In this document: positions 53,501 through 61,301 of the stretch, one piece after another
Position numbering within the stretch: the stretch's first letter is position 1
Layout of the letters: each line of letters starts with the position of its first letter
NCBI RefSeq assembly: GCF_900105725.1
Contig: NZ_FNLM01000034.1
Coordinates: forward strand, 2,294,001-2,358,000
Length of the DNA: 64,000 nucleotides
Reading direction: 5' to 3'
Source: Gordonia westfalica
GTDB lineage: Bacteria > Actinomycetota > Actinomycetes > Mycobacteriales > Mycobacteriaceae
The notes under the pieces: model-generated
Told to the model about the DNA's origin: nothing
The model's database searches: none
The model's input: only the letters and a program-made list of their open reading frames with translations
Translations under genes and position numbers: made by a program

Positions 53501-54805
53501 TCAGCCGCGCTGGGCGAGGAAGGCCACCTCGACCTCGTCGCCAGTGCTCATCTCCTCGACGTCGGGGTCGACCATGATGAGGCAGTTCGCGTCGGCGAGT
53601 TCCGCCAGCAGATGCGACGATCCGGTCGGCGATGCGCCGAGCACCTGGACGAGGTAGTCACCGGTCCGCTCGTCGCGCATGAGCTGACCGCGGAGATAGC
53701 CCTTGCGGCCGCGCACCGACGCGATCGGCCCGATGGTGCGGGCCTTGATCACCCGGCGCATCGGCTGCCGCTTGCCCAGCGCGATCCGGATCAGCGGCCG
53801 CACCATCACCTCGAAGCACACCAGCGCGCTCACCGGGTTCGCCGGGAGCAGAAAGGTCGGCACCTCGTCGCGGCCGAGCCGCCCGAAACCCTGCACCGAC
53901 CCGGGATGCATGGCCACCCGGACGATCTCGAGGTCGCCGAGGTCGGCAAGGGCGTCGGCGATGGCCTTCGACGCGCTGCCGCCGACGGCGCCGCAGATCA
54001 CCACGATCTCCGAGCGGATGAGTTGCGCCTCGACCACCTCACGCATGCGCGAGGCGTCGCGTTCGGCGATCCCGACCCGATTGACGTCGGCGCCGGCGTC
54101 GCGCGCCGCGGCCGCGAGCGCATAACTGTTGACGTCGTAGATCTGCCCCGGCCCGGGGGTGCGGTCGATGTCGACGAGTTCGCTGCCGACCGAGATCACC
54201 GACAGGCGCGGACGCGGGTGCACCATCACGCGTGACTGTCCGACCGCGGCCAACAGACCCACCTGGGCAGGCCCGATGATGGCGCCGGCACGGACCGCGA
54301 CGTCACCCGGCTGGACGTCGTCGCCGACCCGCCGGACATAGTTGCCGCTCTCGACGCCGTGACCGACCTTCACCCGCTGGTCGCCGCCGTCGGTCCAGCG
54401 CAACGGCACGACGGCGTCGGCGAGAGTCGGCATCGGCGCACCGGTCTCGACCCGCACGGCCTGCCGCGGCTGTAGCCGGGTGGGGGTTCGCGAACCCGGA
54501 CCCACCTCCCCGACCACGGGCAGGGACACGATCATCGGTTCGCCGGCCTCGAGGTCCACGAGTTCGGCACCGTTGGCGTCGAACTCCTCGAGGTCCTCCG
54601 GCGCGAGCACACCGGCGAGCGCCACGTCGACCGCGCGTACCGCGTAGCCGTCGATGGCAGCCTGGTCGAAACCCGGCATCGGATGCTCGGTGACCACTTC
54701 CTCCGCGCACATCAGACCCTGTGCCTCGGAGATCGCGACGCGCACCGGCCGCGGCGCCACCGCGGCGGCGGTCACGAGCGTCAGATGATCTTCGACCGAC
54801 CGCAT
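53501..54805 (-). CDS. MoeA-family protein, probably the gephyrin-like division protein Glp
   Basis: Encodes 434 residues. MoeA domains are all visible: N-terminal domain (LMCAEEVVTEHPMPGFDQAA, IDGYAVRA), the E-domain core (SVISVGSELVDIDRTPGPGQ-like, GAVGGSASKAIADAL), the PGSVQGFGR and LPANPVSALVCFEVMVRPLI segment, and the C-terminal barrel. Annotated moeA1 in M. tuberculosis (Rv0994). In Corynebacterium the protein at this locus is Glp, which binds FtsZ and the receptor GlpR. The G-S/D residues of the active site appear conserved, so molybdopterin function cannot be ruled out. Confidence 0.85.
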   Translation of the reverse strand: MRSVEDHLTLVTAAAVAPRPVRVAISEAQGLMCAEEVVTEHPMPGFDQAAIDGYAVRAVDVALAGVLAPEDLEEFDANGAELVDLEAGEPMIVSLPVVGEVGPGSRTPTRLQPRQAVRVETGAPMPTLADAVVPLRWTDGGDQRVKVGHGVESGNYVRRVGDDVQPGDVAVRAGAIIGPAQVGLLAAVGQSRVMVHPRPRLSVISVGSELVDIDRTPGPGQIYDVNSYALAAAARDAGADVNRVGIAERDASRMREVVEAQLIRSEIVVICGAVGGSASKAIADALADLGDLEIVRVAMHPGSVQGFGRLGRDEVPTFLLPANPVSALVCFEVMVRPLIRIALGKRQPMRRVIKARTIGPIASVRGRKGYLRGQLMRDERTGDYLVQVLGASPTGSSHLLAELADANCLIMVDPDVEEMSTGDEVEVAFLAQRG

Positions 54806-54838
54806 CTCACCGCTCTTCCCGTCTCATCCACAACCGAG

Positions 54839-54885
54839 CCCGCACTGCTCGATACAACACAGACAAACGGTATCGGGCGTGCGGG
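54839..54885. promoter_or_regulatory. nested inverted repeats between galU and the moeA/glp gene
   Basis: Outer arms CCCGCAC (54839-54845) and GTGCGGG (54879-54885) enclose CGATAC (54850-54855) and GTATCG (54870-54875). It lies 34 bases before the moeA/glp start and 36 after galU. It could be an attenuator, terminator or operator that lets the two genes be expressed separately. Confidence 0.45.
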
Positions 54886-54920
54886 CCGGAACGGTCGAGG
54901 CGCGCGGAGACCGGCGCCGA

Positions 54921-55862
54921 TCAGCTGTCGGCGAGCCTCTTCTCGAGCCACTCACGCAGATCAGGGCCGTAATCGTCGCGGTCGAGCGCGAAGTCGACGG
55001 CGGCCTTGAGGTAGCCGCCCGGGTTGCCCAGATCGTGGCGGGTGCCGCGATGCACGACGACGTGCACCGGCTCGCCCTCCTCGATGAGGAGTGCGATGGC
55101 GTCGGTGAGCTGCAGCTCGCCGCCCGCACCCGGCTTGATCCGGCGCAGCGCGTCGAAGATCTTGCGGTCGAGGATGTAGCGCCCGGCGGCCGCGAGATTC
55201 GACGGCGCGTCCTTCGCGTCGGGCTTCTCGACCATGCCCTTGAGCTTCATCACGTTGGGGTTGTTGGCGTCGGGCAGCTCCTCGACGTCGAAGACGCCGT
55301 AGGCACTGATGCGGTCCTCGGGGACCTCGATCGCGCACAGCACAGAACCGCCGCGACGCTGACGGGTGCGGGCCATGACCTCCAGAACACCGCCGGGGAG
55401 CACCAGATCGTCGGGCAGGAGGACGGCGATCGCGTCCTCGTCGTCGTCGAGGAGGTCCTCGACGCAGCCGACGGCGTGGCCGAGGCCCAGAGGCTTCTCC
55501 TGGACGACCGAGGCGACTTCGAGGAGGTTGGGCGCCTTGCGGACCTTGGCCAGCATGGCCTCCTTGCCGCGCTTGGCGAGGGTGTTCTCCAGGACGAGGT
55601 CCTTCACGAAGTGCGCGACGACGCCGTCCTTGCCCGGCGAGGTGACGATCAGGAGCCGATCGGCACCCGCCGACTTGGCTTCCTCGGCGACCAACTCGAT
55701 GCCGGGCGTATCGACCACCGGCAGCAGCTCTTTGGGCACCGTCTTGGTGGCGGGGAGGAACCGCGTCCCCAGCCCGGCGGCCGGGACGACCGCGGTACGC
55801 GGGATCGGCGGGGTGTTGGGTACCTCTTCGTACTCGCTGAAGCCTTCTTTGGACGCAGTCAT
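54921..55862 (-). CDS. galU: UTP--glucose-1-phosphate uridylyltransferase
   Basis: Encodes 313 residues. Nucleotidyltransferase motifs: VPAAGLGTRFLPATKTVPKE, LPVVDTPGIELV, VLLPDDLVLP, KGMVEKPDAKDAPSNLAAAG, RYILDRKIFDALR and ELQLTDAI. It makes UDP-glucose for cell-wall and glycolipid synthesis. It is divergent from the 5-FCL gene. Confidence 0.95.
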   Translation of the reverse strand: MTASKEGFSEYEEVPNTPPIPRTAVVPAAGLGTRFLPATKTVPKELLPVVDTPGIELVAEEAKSAGADRLLIVTSPGKDGVVAHFVKDLVLENTLAKRGKEAMLAKVRKAPNLLEVASVVQEKPLGLGHAVGCVEDLLDDDEDAIAVLLPDDLVLPGGVLEVMARTRQRRGGSVLCAIEVPEDRISAYGVFDVEELPDANNPNVMKLKGMVEKPDAKDAPSNLAAAGRYILDRKIFDALRRIKPGAGGELQLTDAIALLIEEGEPVHVVVHRGTRHDLGNPGGYLKAAVDFALDRDDYGPDLREWLEKRLADS

Positions 55863-55996
55863 GAAACCACCCTAGGACAGGTGTCCGCGGTCGGCCTGAC
55901 GGCCGGCAGTGACCCAGACCTCACCCGGATCGACACCGAGGTCGGATAAAGTGCGGGCGTCGTCGAACCACCCACGACATGGAGGACGGTCGCGTC

Positions 55997-56575
55997 GTGC
56001 CAACCCTGAAGGACCAGCGGCGGACGGAAGCCGCGCACCGCCGGTCGCGCATGTCGGGCGACGCCCGCGAGCGGGCCGCGGCCGACCTCGCCGAATGGAT
56101 CCACACCTGCCCGTTCCGACTCGAGTACGACGTCACGGTGGCCGCCTACGTGCCGGTCGGCTCCGAGCCCGGTTCGACGGCGATGCTCGACGCACTTCTC
56201 GACCGCGGCGTCACGGTGCTGCTCCCGGTGGTCCCCGAGGGCGATCCCGCACCGCTCGACTGGGCTCGTTACACCGGTCCGGAGTCACTCGCGCCGGGGC
56301 GATGGGGCCTGCTCGAACCCACCCACGACCGCCTCGGCGTGCCCGCGGTCCGTGCCGCGTCGGTGATCCTGATCCCTGCCCTGTCGGTCGACAAGACCGG
56401 CGTCCGCCTCGGCCGGGGTGCCGGCTACTACGACCGCACGCTGATCGGGCTGTCCGCCGATCTCGTCGCCGTCGTCTACGACGACGAGGTCGTCGACTCG
56501 CTGCCCGCCGGTGACCACGACGTCGCCGTCGGGTGGGTCCTCACGCCCGGCGGAGGGTTCCAGGAACTCGGCTGA
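55997..56575 (+). CDS. 5-formyltetrahydrofolate cyclo-ligase
   Basis: Encodes 192 residues from GTG 55997, with GGAGG at 55981-55985; ATG 55979 is in frame but overlaps that site. 5-FCL features are DVTVAAYVPVGSEPGSTAM, a substrate loop RWGLLEPT, IPALSVDKTGVRLGRGAGYY-like sequence and the final PAGDHDVAVGWVLTP. It returns 5-formyl-THF to the folate pool as 5,10-methenyl-THF. A TAAAGT -10 lies at 55947-55952. Confidence 0.9.
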   Translation: MPTLKDQRRTEAAHRRSRMSGDARERAAADLAEWIHTCPFRLEYDVTVAAYVPVGSEPGSTAMLDALLDRGVTVLLPVVPEGDPAPLDWARYTGPESLAPGRWGLLEPTHDRLGVPAVRAASVILIPALSVDKTGVRLGRGAGYYDRTLIGLSADLVAVVYDDEVVDSLPAGDHDVAVGWVLTPGGGFQELG

Positions 56576-56584
56576 GCCTTCGAG

Positions 56585-56724
56585 ACGCTCGCAGGCTCGC
56601 TCCTCAGGCAGCAGGATCCGACGCTCGCAGGGTCGCTCCTCAGGCAGCAGGATCCGACGCTCGCAGGCTCGCTCCTCAGGCAGCAGGATCCGACGCTCGC
56701 AGGCTCGCTCCTCAGGCAGCAGGA
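56585..56724. repeat. 36-bp tandem repeat, four copies
   Basis: Units start at 56585, 56621, 56657 and 56693. Each begins ACGCTCGCAGGCTCGCTCCT (one G for C in copy 2) and continues CAGGCAGCAGGATCCG; the last unit diverges after CAGCAGGA. The unit resembles the dispersed CTTCGAGACGCTCGC repeats of Gordonia-like genomes. It lies between two convergent genes. Confidence 0.9.
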
Positions 56725-56806
56725 AGAGCAGAACCCGGGCGGTGCCGCCGGCGTGTGCCGGGAGCTCCTGCCCAGGTTCTGGTGTGGAGTTGTGTGCCGC
56801 CCCGGG

Positions 56807-57136
56807 TCAGGCGGGGGTGGCGGCCTTGGTGTCGCTCTTGCTGCTGCTCGAGCTCGACGAATCCGACGAGCCGGCGGAACTGCCGGACGTGGAACTGCTG
56901 CTCGACGACGAGCTGTCGGACGAGGAGGACGACGACGCGGTGTCCGACGAGGACGAACCCGACCGCGAGTCGGTGCGGTAGAAACCGCTCCCCTTGAACA
57001 CGATGCCGACCGAATTGAACAGCTTGCGCAGGCGACCGGTGCACTGCGGGCATTCGGTCAACGAGTCGTCGGAGAACGACTGGACGATGTCGAACTTGTT
57101 GTCGCACTCCGTGCACGCATACGAGTAAGTGGGCAC
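56807..57136 (-). CDS. FmdB-type zinc-ribbon protein, Ruc-like redox chaperone
   Basis: Encodes 109 residues from GTG 57136 (GGAGGT just upstream). The zinc ribbon has Cys8, Cys11, Cys29 and Cys32 (YACTECDNKF, TECPQCTGRLRK). A short FmdB core follows (FNSVGIVFKGSGFYRTD), then a disordered tail of about 50 residues, mostly Ser with some Asp (SSSSSSDSSSSSSSST). M. tuberculosis Rv0991c (Ruc), a redox-regulated unstructured chaperone, has this form and the same neighbours. A CIRCE element sits upstream, so the gene is likely a heat-shock gene. Confidence 0.85.
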   Translation of the reverse strand: MPTYSYACTECDNKFDIVQSFSDDSLTECPQCTGRLRKLFNSVGIVFKGSGFYRTDSRSGSSSSDTASSSSSSDSSSSSSSSTSGSSAGSSDSSSSSSSKSDTKAATPA

Positions 57137-57167
57137 CTGTACCTCCGAAAGTCGGTAAACGCTGACA

Positions 57168-57198
57168 AGTGTAACCGATCTTGGCACTCCTACATTCC
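57168..57198 (-). promoter_or_regulatory. possible promoter of the FmdB/Ruc gene overlapping CIRCE
   Basis: On the minus strand GGAATG (57198-57193) and GTT (57175-57173) are 17 bases apart, the pattern of SigH/SigE-type stress promoters. A TACACT box (57173-57168) could instead serve sigma-A, but no good -35 stands before it. Either way the promoter is inside or next to the CIRCE. Confidence 0.4.
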
Positions 57199-57207
57199 GA
57201 GTGCTAA
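57181..57207. promoter_or_regulatory. CIRCE element (HrcA operator)
   Basis: TTGGCACTC-N9-GAGTGCTAA matches the CIRCE consensus TTAGCACTC-N9-GAGTGCTAA in 17 of 18 positions. It lies 45 bases upstream of the FmdB/Ruc start. HrcA would repress the gene until heat or unfolded protein stress. Confidence 0.88.
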
Positions 57208-57377
57208 CGCCGGGTCCGGACAAGGGTGTCGACGACGGGTCGGCGAGAAAATCCGGCCGGCTTCGGGCAAGGTGTTCCCCACATCTCGGCCGCACGCCGG
57301 TCGTTCACCTGACAAACTACCGACACCTTCCGTTGGCCTGAAGCAACCAGGGCTGCTGACACCTTCGCTGGAGTGAG

Positions 57378-58928
57378 ATGACCGACTTCCTCAACGACCT
57401 CAACAGCTTGATCTGGAGCAACCCACTCATCTACCTGTGCCTCGGCTCGGGTGTGTACTTCTCCATCCGATCCCGATTCCTGCAGATCAGGCACATCCCG
57501 GAGATGATCCGCGTGATGATCCGCGGCGAGAGCTCCCCCGACGGGGTGTCGTCGTTCCAGGCGCTGATGATCTCGCTGGCCGGGCGCGTCGGCACTGGCA
57601 ACATCGCCGGTGTCGCCACGGCCATCGCCTTCGGTGGGCCCGGCGCCCTGTTCTGGATGTGGGCGATGGCCTTCCTCGGTGCGTCGACATCGTTCGTGGA
57701 GTGCACGCTCGGCCAGATCTACAAGACCCGCGACCGTCTCACCAACGAGTACCGCGGCGGTCCGGCGTACTACTTCAGCAAGGCCTTCGCGCACACCAGG
57801 GCGGCCCCGTTCTTCAAGGTCTACGGCCTGGTCTTCGCCGCGGTCACCGTGCTCGCCTGCGGTCTGCTCATGCCGAGTGTCCAGTCGAACTCGATGGCCG
57901 TCGCGATGAGCCAGGCCTGGGGCATCGCCGACTGGGCCGTCGCCATCGGCATCGTGATCATCCTGGCGTTCGTCATCATCGGCGGGGTCAAGCGCATCGC
58001 GACCTTCGCGTCGATCGTCGTCCCGTTCATGGCGGTGCTGTACATCCTGTTCGCGCTGATCGTCGTCTTCACCAACGCCGGCCAGATCCCCGAGGTGCTG
58101 CGATTGATCTTCGCGAGCGCGTTCGGCGTCGACGCGGTGTTCGGCTCGATCATCGGCGCCGCGATCATGTGGGGCGTCAAGCGCGGCATCTACTCCAACG
58201 AGGCCGGTCAGGGCACCGGCCCGCACGCCGCTGCCGCCGCCGAGGTCTCCCACCCGGCGAAGCAGGGCTTCGTCCAGGCCTTCGCGGTCTACATCGACAC
58301 ACTTTTCGTGTGCTCGGCGACCGGCTTCCTGATCATCTCGACCGGCGCCTACCGCGTGTTCGAGGGCGAGAGCGCGGACGGCGCGGTGCTGGGCGACGGC
58401 GGGCTGCTCCCCGACGTCGTTGATGTCGGTCCGACCTACGTGCAGGTGGGCTTCGACAGCGTGTGGAGCGGCGCCGGTTCGACCTTCGTCGCCATCTCCC
58501 TGGCCTTCTTCTGCCTGACGACGATCATCGCCTACTACTACATGGCCGAGACCAACCTGCGGTTCCTGCTCGGCAAGGCGGCGACGATCTACGTCCACCC
58601 CCTGCGCAGCACCGTCGGCGCCAACCTGACGATGCTGCTGCAGGCACTGATCCTGTTCTCGGTCGCCTACGGAGCGGTGTCGACGGCGAAGGACGCGTGG
58701 ACCCTCGGCGACATCGGCGTCGGACTGATGGCCTGGCTCAACATCCTGGGCATCCTCGTCCTGCAGCAACCGGCCTTCAAGGCGCTGCGCGACTACGAGC
58801 GACAGAAGAAGCAGGGCAAGGACCCGGTGTTCGACCCCATCGCGCTCGGCATCGTCGGGGCGACGTTCTGGGAGACCTACGAGCGCAAGGATCGCCACTT
58901 CAAGGAAGAAGAGCCGGCCACGAGCTGA
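57378..58928 (+). CDS. alanine/glycine:cation symporter (AgcS family)
   Basis: Encodes 516 residues, about eleven helices. The family signature is present (GVSSFQALMISLAGRVGTGN, IAGVATAIAFGGPGALFWMW), together with FVECTLGQIYK, RGGPAYYF, KRGIYSNEAGQGTGPHAAAA and the C-terminal helices. It imports alanine or glycine with sodium. RBS GGAGTGAG precedes the ATG. No riboswitch is apparent in the 170-base leader. Confidence 0.93.
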   Translation: MTDFLNDLNSLIWSNPLIYLCLGSGVYFSIRSRFLQIRHIPEMIRVMIRGESSPDGVSSFQALMISLAGRVGTGNIAGVATAIAFGGPGALFWMWAMAFLGASTSFVECTLGQIYKTRDRLTNEYRGGPAYYFSKAFAHTRAAPFFKVYGLVFAAVTVLACGLLMPSVQSNSMAVAMSQAWGIADWAVAIGIVIILAFVIIGGVKRIATFASIVVPFMAVLYILFALIVVFTNAGQIPEVLRLIFASAFGVDAVFGSIIGAAIMWGVKRGIYSNEAGQGTGPHAAAAAEVSHPAKQGFVQAFAVYIDTLFVCSATGFLIISTGAYRVFEGESADGAVLGDGGLLPDVVDVGPTYVQVGFDSVWSGAGSTFVAISLAFFCLTTIIAYYYMAETNLRFLLGKAATIYVHPLRSTVGANLTMLLQALILFSVAYGAVSTAKDAWTLGDIGVGLMAWLNILGILVLQQPAFKALRDYERQKKQGKDPVFDPIALGIVGATFWETYERKDRHFKEEEPATS

Positions 58929-58947
58929 GAGGGCCGGGCCCCGGCAT

Positions 58948-60174
58948 CTAACCGCCGATCACATCGCGGTTGACGTCGGGGATGTCGTCCCGGTTCATGT
59001 CGGCGTCGCGCACCTGCCGGGCATCCCAGCGCAACAGGACCGCGGCGAGGGCCGCGGCGATGACCGAACCGGCGAGGATCGCGGCCTTGGCGGCCGCGGC
59101 GTGGTCGTCGGAGCCGCCCTCGAAGCTGAGTTCGGCGATCAGGAGAGCAACCGTGAAGCCGACACCGGTCAGCATGCCGATCGGCAGGAGGTCCCGGATC
59201 CCGATGGCGTCCGGAAGCCGTAGCGGCGTGAACCTCGTCATCAGCCAGGTCGACCCGAGGACGCCGACGAGTTTGCCGACGGTGAGTCCGAGCACGATGC
59301 CGATCGACACCGGCTGCACGATCGTGCCTTCGCCGCCGATCACCGTGACACCGGCGGCCGCGAAGGCGAAGACCGGGAGCGCGATCGCCGCCGAGTAGGG
59401 ACGGACCGCCTCGTCGAGCCGCTCGGTTCGCGGGAGCTTCTCTCCGCGGATGGCGACCGCGGGCACCGTGAAGCCGAGCAGCACACCGGCGACGGTGGCA
59501 TGCACTCCGGACGCGTGCATCAGACCCCATGCGACCAGGCCGACGGGGATGAGCAACGGCCACAGCTGCCATCGCTGACGCACCAGCACGGCGAAGACGG
59601 CGACGACGGCGATCGCCCCGACCAGCATGACGAAGTCGATCTCGTCGGTGTAGAACGTCGCGATCACCACGATGCCCAACAGGTCGTCGACGACTGCCAG
59701 CGTGAGCAGGAATGTCCGCAGCGGCAGGGGCAGACCGCGTCCGAAGATCGCGAGGACGGCGAGTGCGAAGGCGATGTCGGTGGCCGTCGGGATGGCCCAG
59801 CCGCGCAGCGCGTCGGGGTCACCGGCCGCGACGACGACCACGTAACAGAGCGCGGGCGTGACCATGCCGCCCACGGCCGCCGCGATCGGCACCCCGGCGA
59901 GCTTGAGGTCTCGGAGGGAGCCGGCGACGAACTCGTGTTTGAGTTCCACACCGACCACGAAGAAGAAGATCGCCAGCAGCCCGTCGGACGCCCAGTGCGC
60001 GAGCGACAGATGCAGGTGCAGGGCTTCGGGACCGATCTCGGTCTGCAGCAGCGACGAGTAACTGTCCCGCCACGGCGAATTGGCCCATACGACCGCGATC
60101 GTCGCGGCGATCAGCAACAGCGCGCCGCTGGTGGTGTCGAGTGCGGCCCATTGCCGCAGCCGGTTGCGTGTCAT
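58948..60174 (-). CDS. nhaA: Na+/H+ antiporter NhaA
   Basis: Encodes 408 residues from ATG 60174. Twelve helices with the NhaA hallmarks: FFFVVGVELKHEFVAGSLRD, PTATDIAFALAVLAIFGR and VVDDLLGIVVIATFY (the DD pair that binds Na+). It exports Na+ in exchange for H+ in alkaline or saline conditions. The C-terminal 25 residues are acidic and hydrophilic. It converges on AgcS, another sodium carrier, with 19 bases between stops. Confidence 0.94.
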   Translation of the reverse strand: MTRNRLRQWAALDTTSGALLLIAATIAVVWANSPWRDSYSSLLQTEIGPEALHLHLSLAHWASDGLLAIFFFVVGVELKHEFVAGSLRDLKLAGVPIAAAVGGMVTPALCYVVVVAAGDPDALRGWAIPTATDIAFALAVLAIFGRGLPLPLRTFLLTLAVVDDLLGIVVIATFYTDEIDFVMLVGAIAVVAVFAVLVRQRWQLWPLLIPVGLVAWGLMHASGVHATVAGVLLGFTVPAVAIRGEKLPRTERLDEAVRPYSAAIALPVFAFAAAGVTVIGGEGTIVQPVSIGIVLGLTVGKLVGVLGSTWLMTRFTPLRLPDAIGIRDLLPIGMLTGVGFTVALLIAELSFEGGSDDHAAAAKAAILAGSVIAAALAAVLLRWDARQVRDADMNRDDIPDVNRDVIGG

Positions 60175-60395
60175 GGAGCTCCTCTGTCTGCGGGGCACGC
60201 ACGTGCCCGCTTCACGCCACCGGAGGACCCGGCGACGGCCGACCAGACTTCCCGGCACACCATGTTTCCGTCGTCACCCTAGCGGAGGCCGGCCGCGGCG
60301 GCGGAGTGTGCACAGAGCGACGCCGACCCGGCTGCCTGTCCACAACCCCGGCCGCGACACCGCGTTCCGCGTGGTCACCGTCCTACCGTCGGGCC

Positions 60396-61067
60396 ATGCC
60401 ACACACTCAGATGTCGTTGCCGCGTGACCGCCTCGGCCCACGCCTCCGCGACCGGTTGGCTCACGCCGTACGCCCGGGGTGGACACGCCGTCTCGCGGTC
60501 CGGCGCACCGTTGCGGCCGCGCTCGTCGTCGCGTCGGCGGTCGTCGCGATCGTCGGGACCCGGGCCGACGGCGAGTTCGAGGTGCTCGTCGCCGCACACG
60601 ACCTGCTGCCCGGGCAGACCGTCGAGGCCGGCGATCTGACCTCCCGGCTCGTCATGGCGGGCACGGCTCCGGCCGGGGTCGTCTCCGACGCGGCGCTGGC
60701 GACCGGTCGAACCGTCACCGGCCGCGTACGGACCGGGGAGATCCTGACCGACGCCCGGCTGTTGTCCTCACGACTCCCGGCCGAGCTGACCGGGGTCGAC
60801 GACGCCCGTCTCGTGCCGGTTCGGCTGTCCGACGAGGCGGTCACGTCATTGCTCCGGCCCGGCGACGTGGTCGACGTCCTGACCGACTCCGCCGATGTCC
60901 TCGCACGACGCGCCGTCGTCGCGATGCACACCGGGCAGACCTCGTCGGGCGGGATCACCGCCGGCCGGAACGCGGTGGCACCTGTTCTCCTGGCGATGGA
61001 TGCCGCAGCGGCGCACCGGGTCGCGGCGGCGGGCCTGGATTCCTCGCTCGCGGTCGTGCTGCATTGA
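60396..61067 (+). CDS. SAF-domain protein (RcpC/CpaB-like)
   Basis: Encodes 223 residues from ATG 60396; TACCGT at 60384-60389 suggests a leaderless message. A basic N-terminus and one membrane helix (VAAALVVASAVVAIVGTRA) lead to a SAF domain (VLVAAHDLLPGQTVEAGDLT, GRTVTGRVRTGEILTDARLL, VPVRLSDEAVTSLLRPGDVV). CpaB proteins help assemble Flp/Tad pili, but no pilus genes are in the window. Its role alone is unclear. It lies next to mscL. Confidence 0.82.
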   Translation: MPHTQMSLPRDRLGPRLRDRLAHAVRPGWTRRLAVRRTVAAALVVASAVVAIVGTRADGEFEVLVAAHDLLPGQTVEAGDLTSRLVMAGTAPAGVVSDAALATGRTVTGRVRTGEILTDARLLSSRLPAELTGVDDARLVPVRLSDEAVTSLLRPGDVVDVLTDSADVLARRAVVAMHTGQTSSGGITAGRNAVAPVLLAMDAAAAHRVAAAGLDSSLAVVLH

Positions 61068-61301
61068 CCTGCAACGGCCACCTGCCCGAATTGTCGCGAT
61101 CTCCGGTGTGGCCCACCACAGTCGAGCAGCACTCGAGGGCAGCGGTCACCCGCGACACTCCTACAGATTCAAGGCAAATCGATCGGATCGTTCACGATCG
61201 TGGATAGGGTGGTACGAGTTCGTACAGCAAATGTCGGACTTGCACCGACTGAGACCGAATCATTGAAACAAGAGCGGAAGACCAAGGAGAGGCCGCACAC
61301 C

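Noticed and set aside
56585..56724. CRISPR array
   Set aside because: The units are directly adjacent without spacers, and no cas genes are present.
56511..56981. Repetitive frame over the tandem repeats (RRSQARSSGSRI units)
   Set aside because: The repeats simply stay in frame because 36 is a multiple of three; it overlaps the 5-FCL and FmdB genes on other frames.
57208..57377. Glycine riboswitch before the alanine/glycine carrier
   Set aside because: No GGAGAG...AACC core or tandem aptamer pattern could be found by eye.
57204..58898. 564-codon open frame antisense to agcS
   Set aside because: Shadow of agcS, rich in Asp, Arg and His from codon complementarity.
60396..61067. Tad/Flp pilus locus because of the SAF/CpaB-like protein
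   Set aside because: No prepilin, TadA/B/C or secretin genes lie nearby; the protein stands alone next to mscL.
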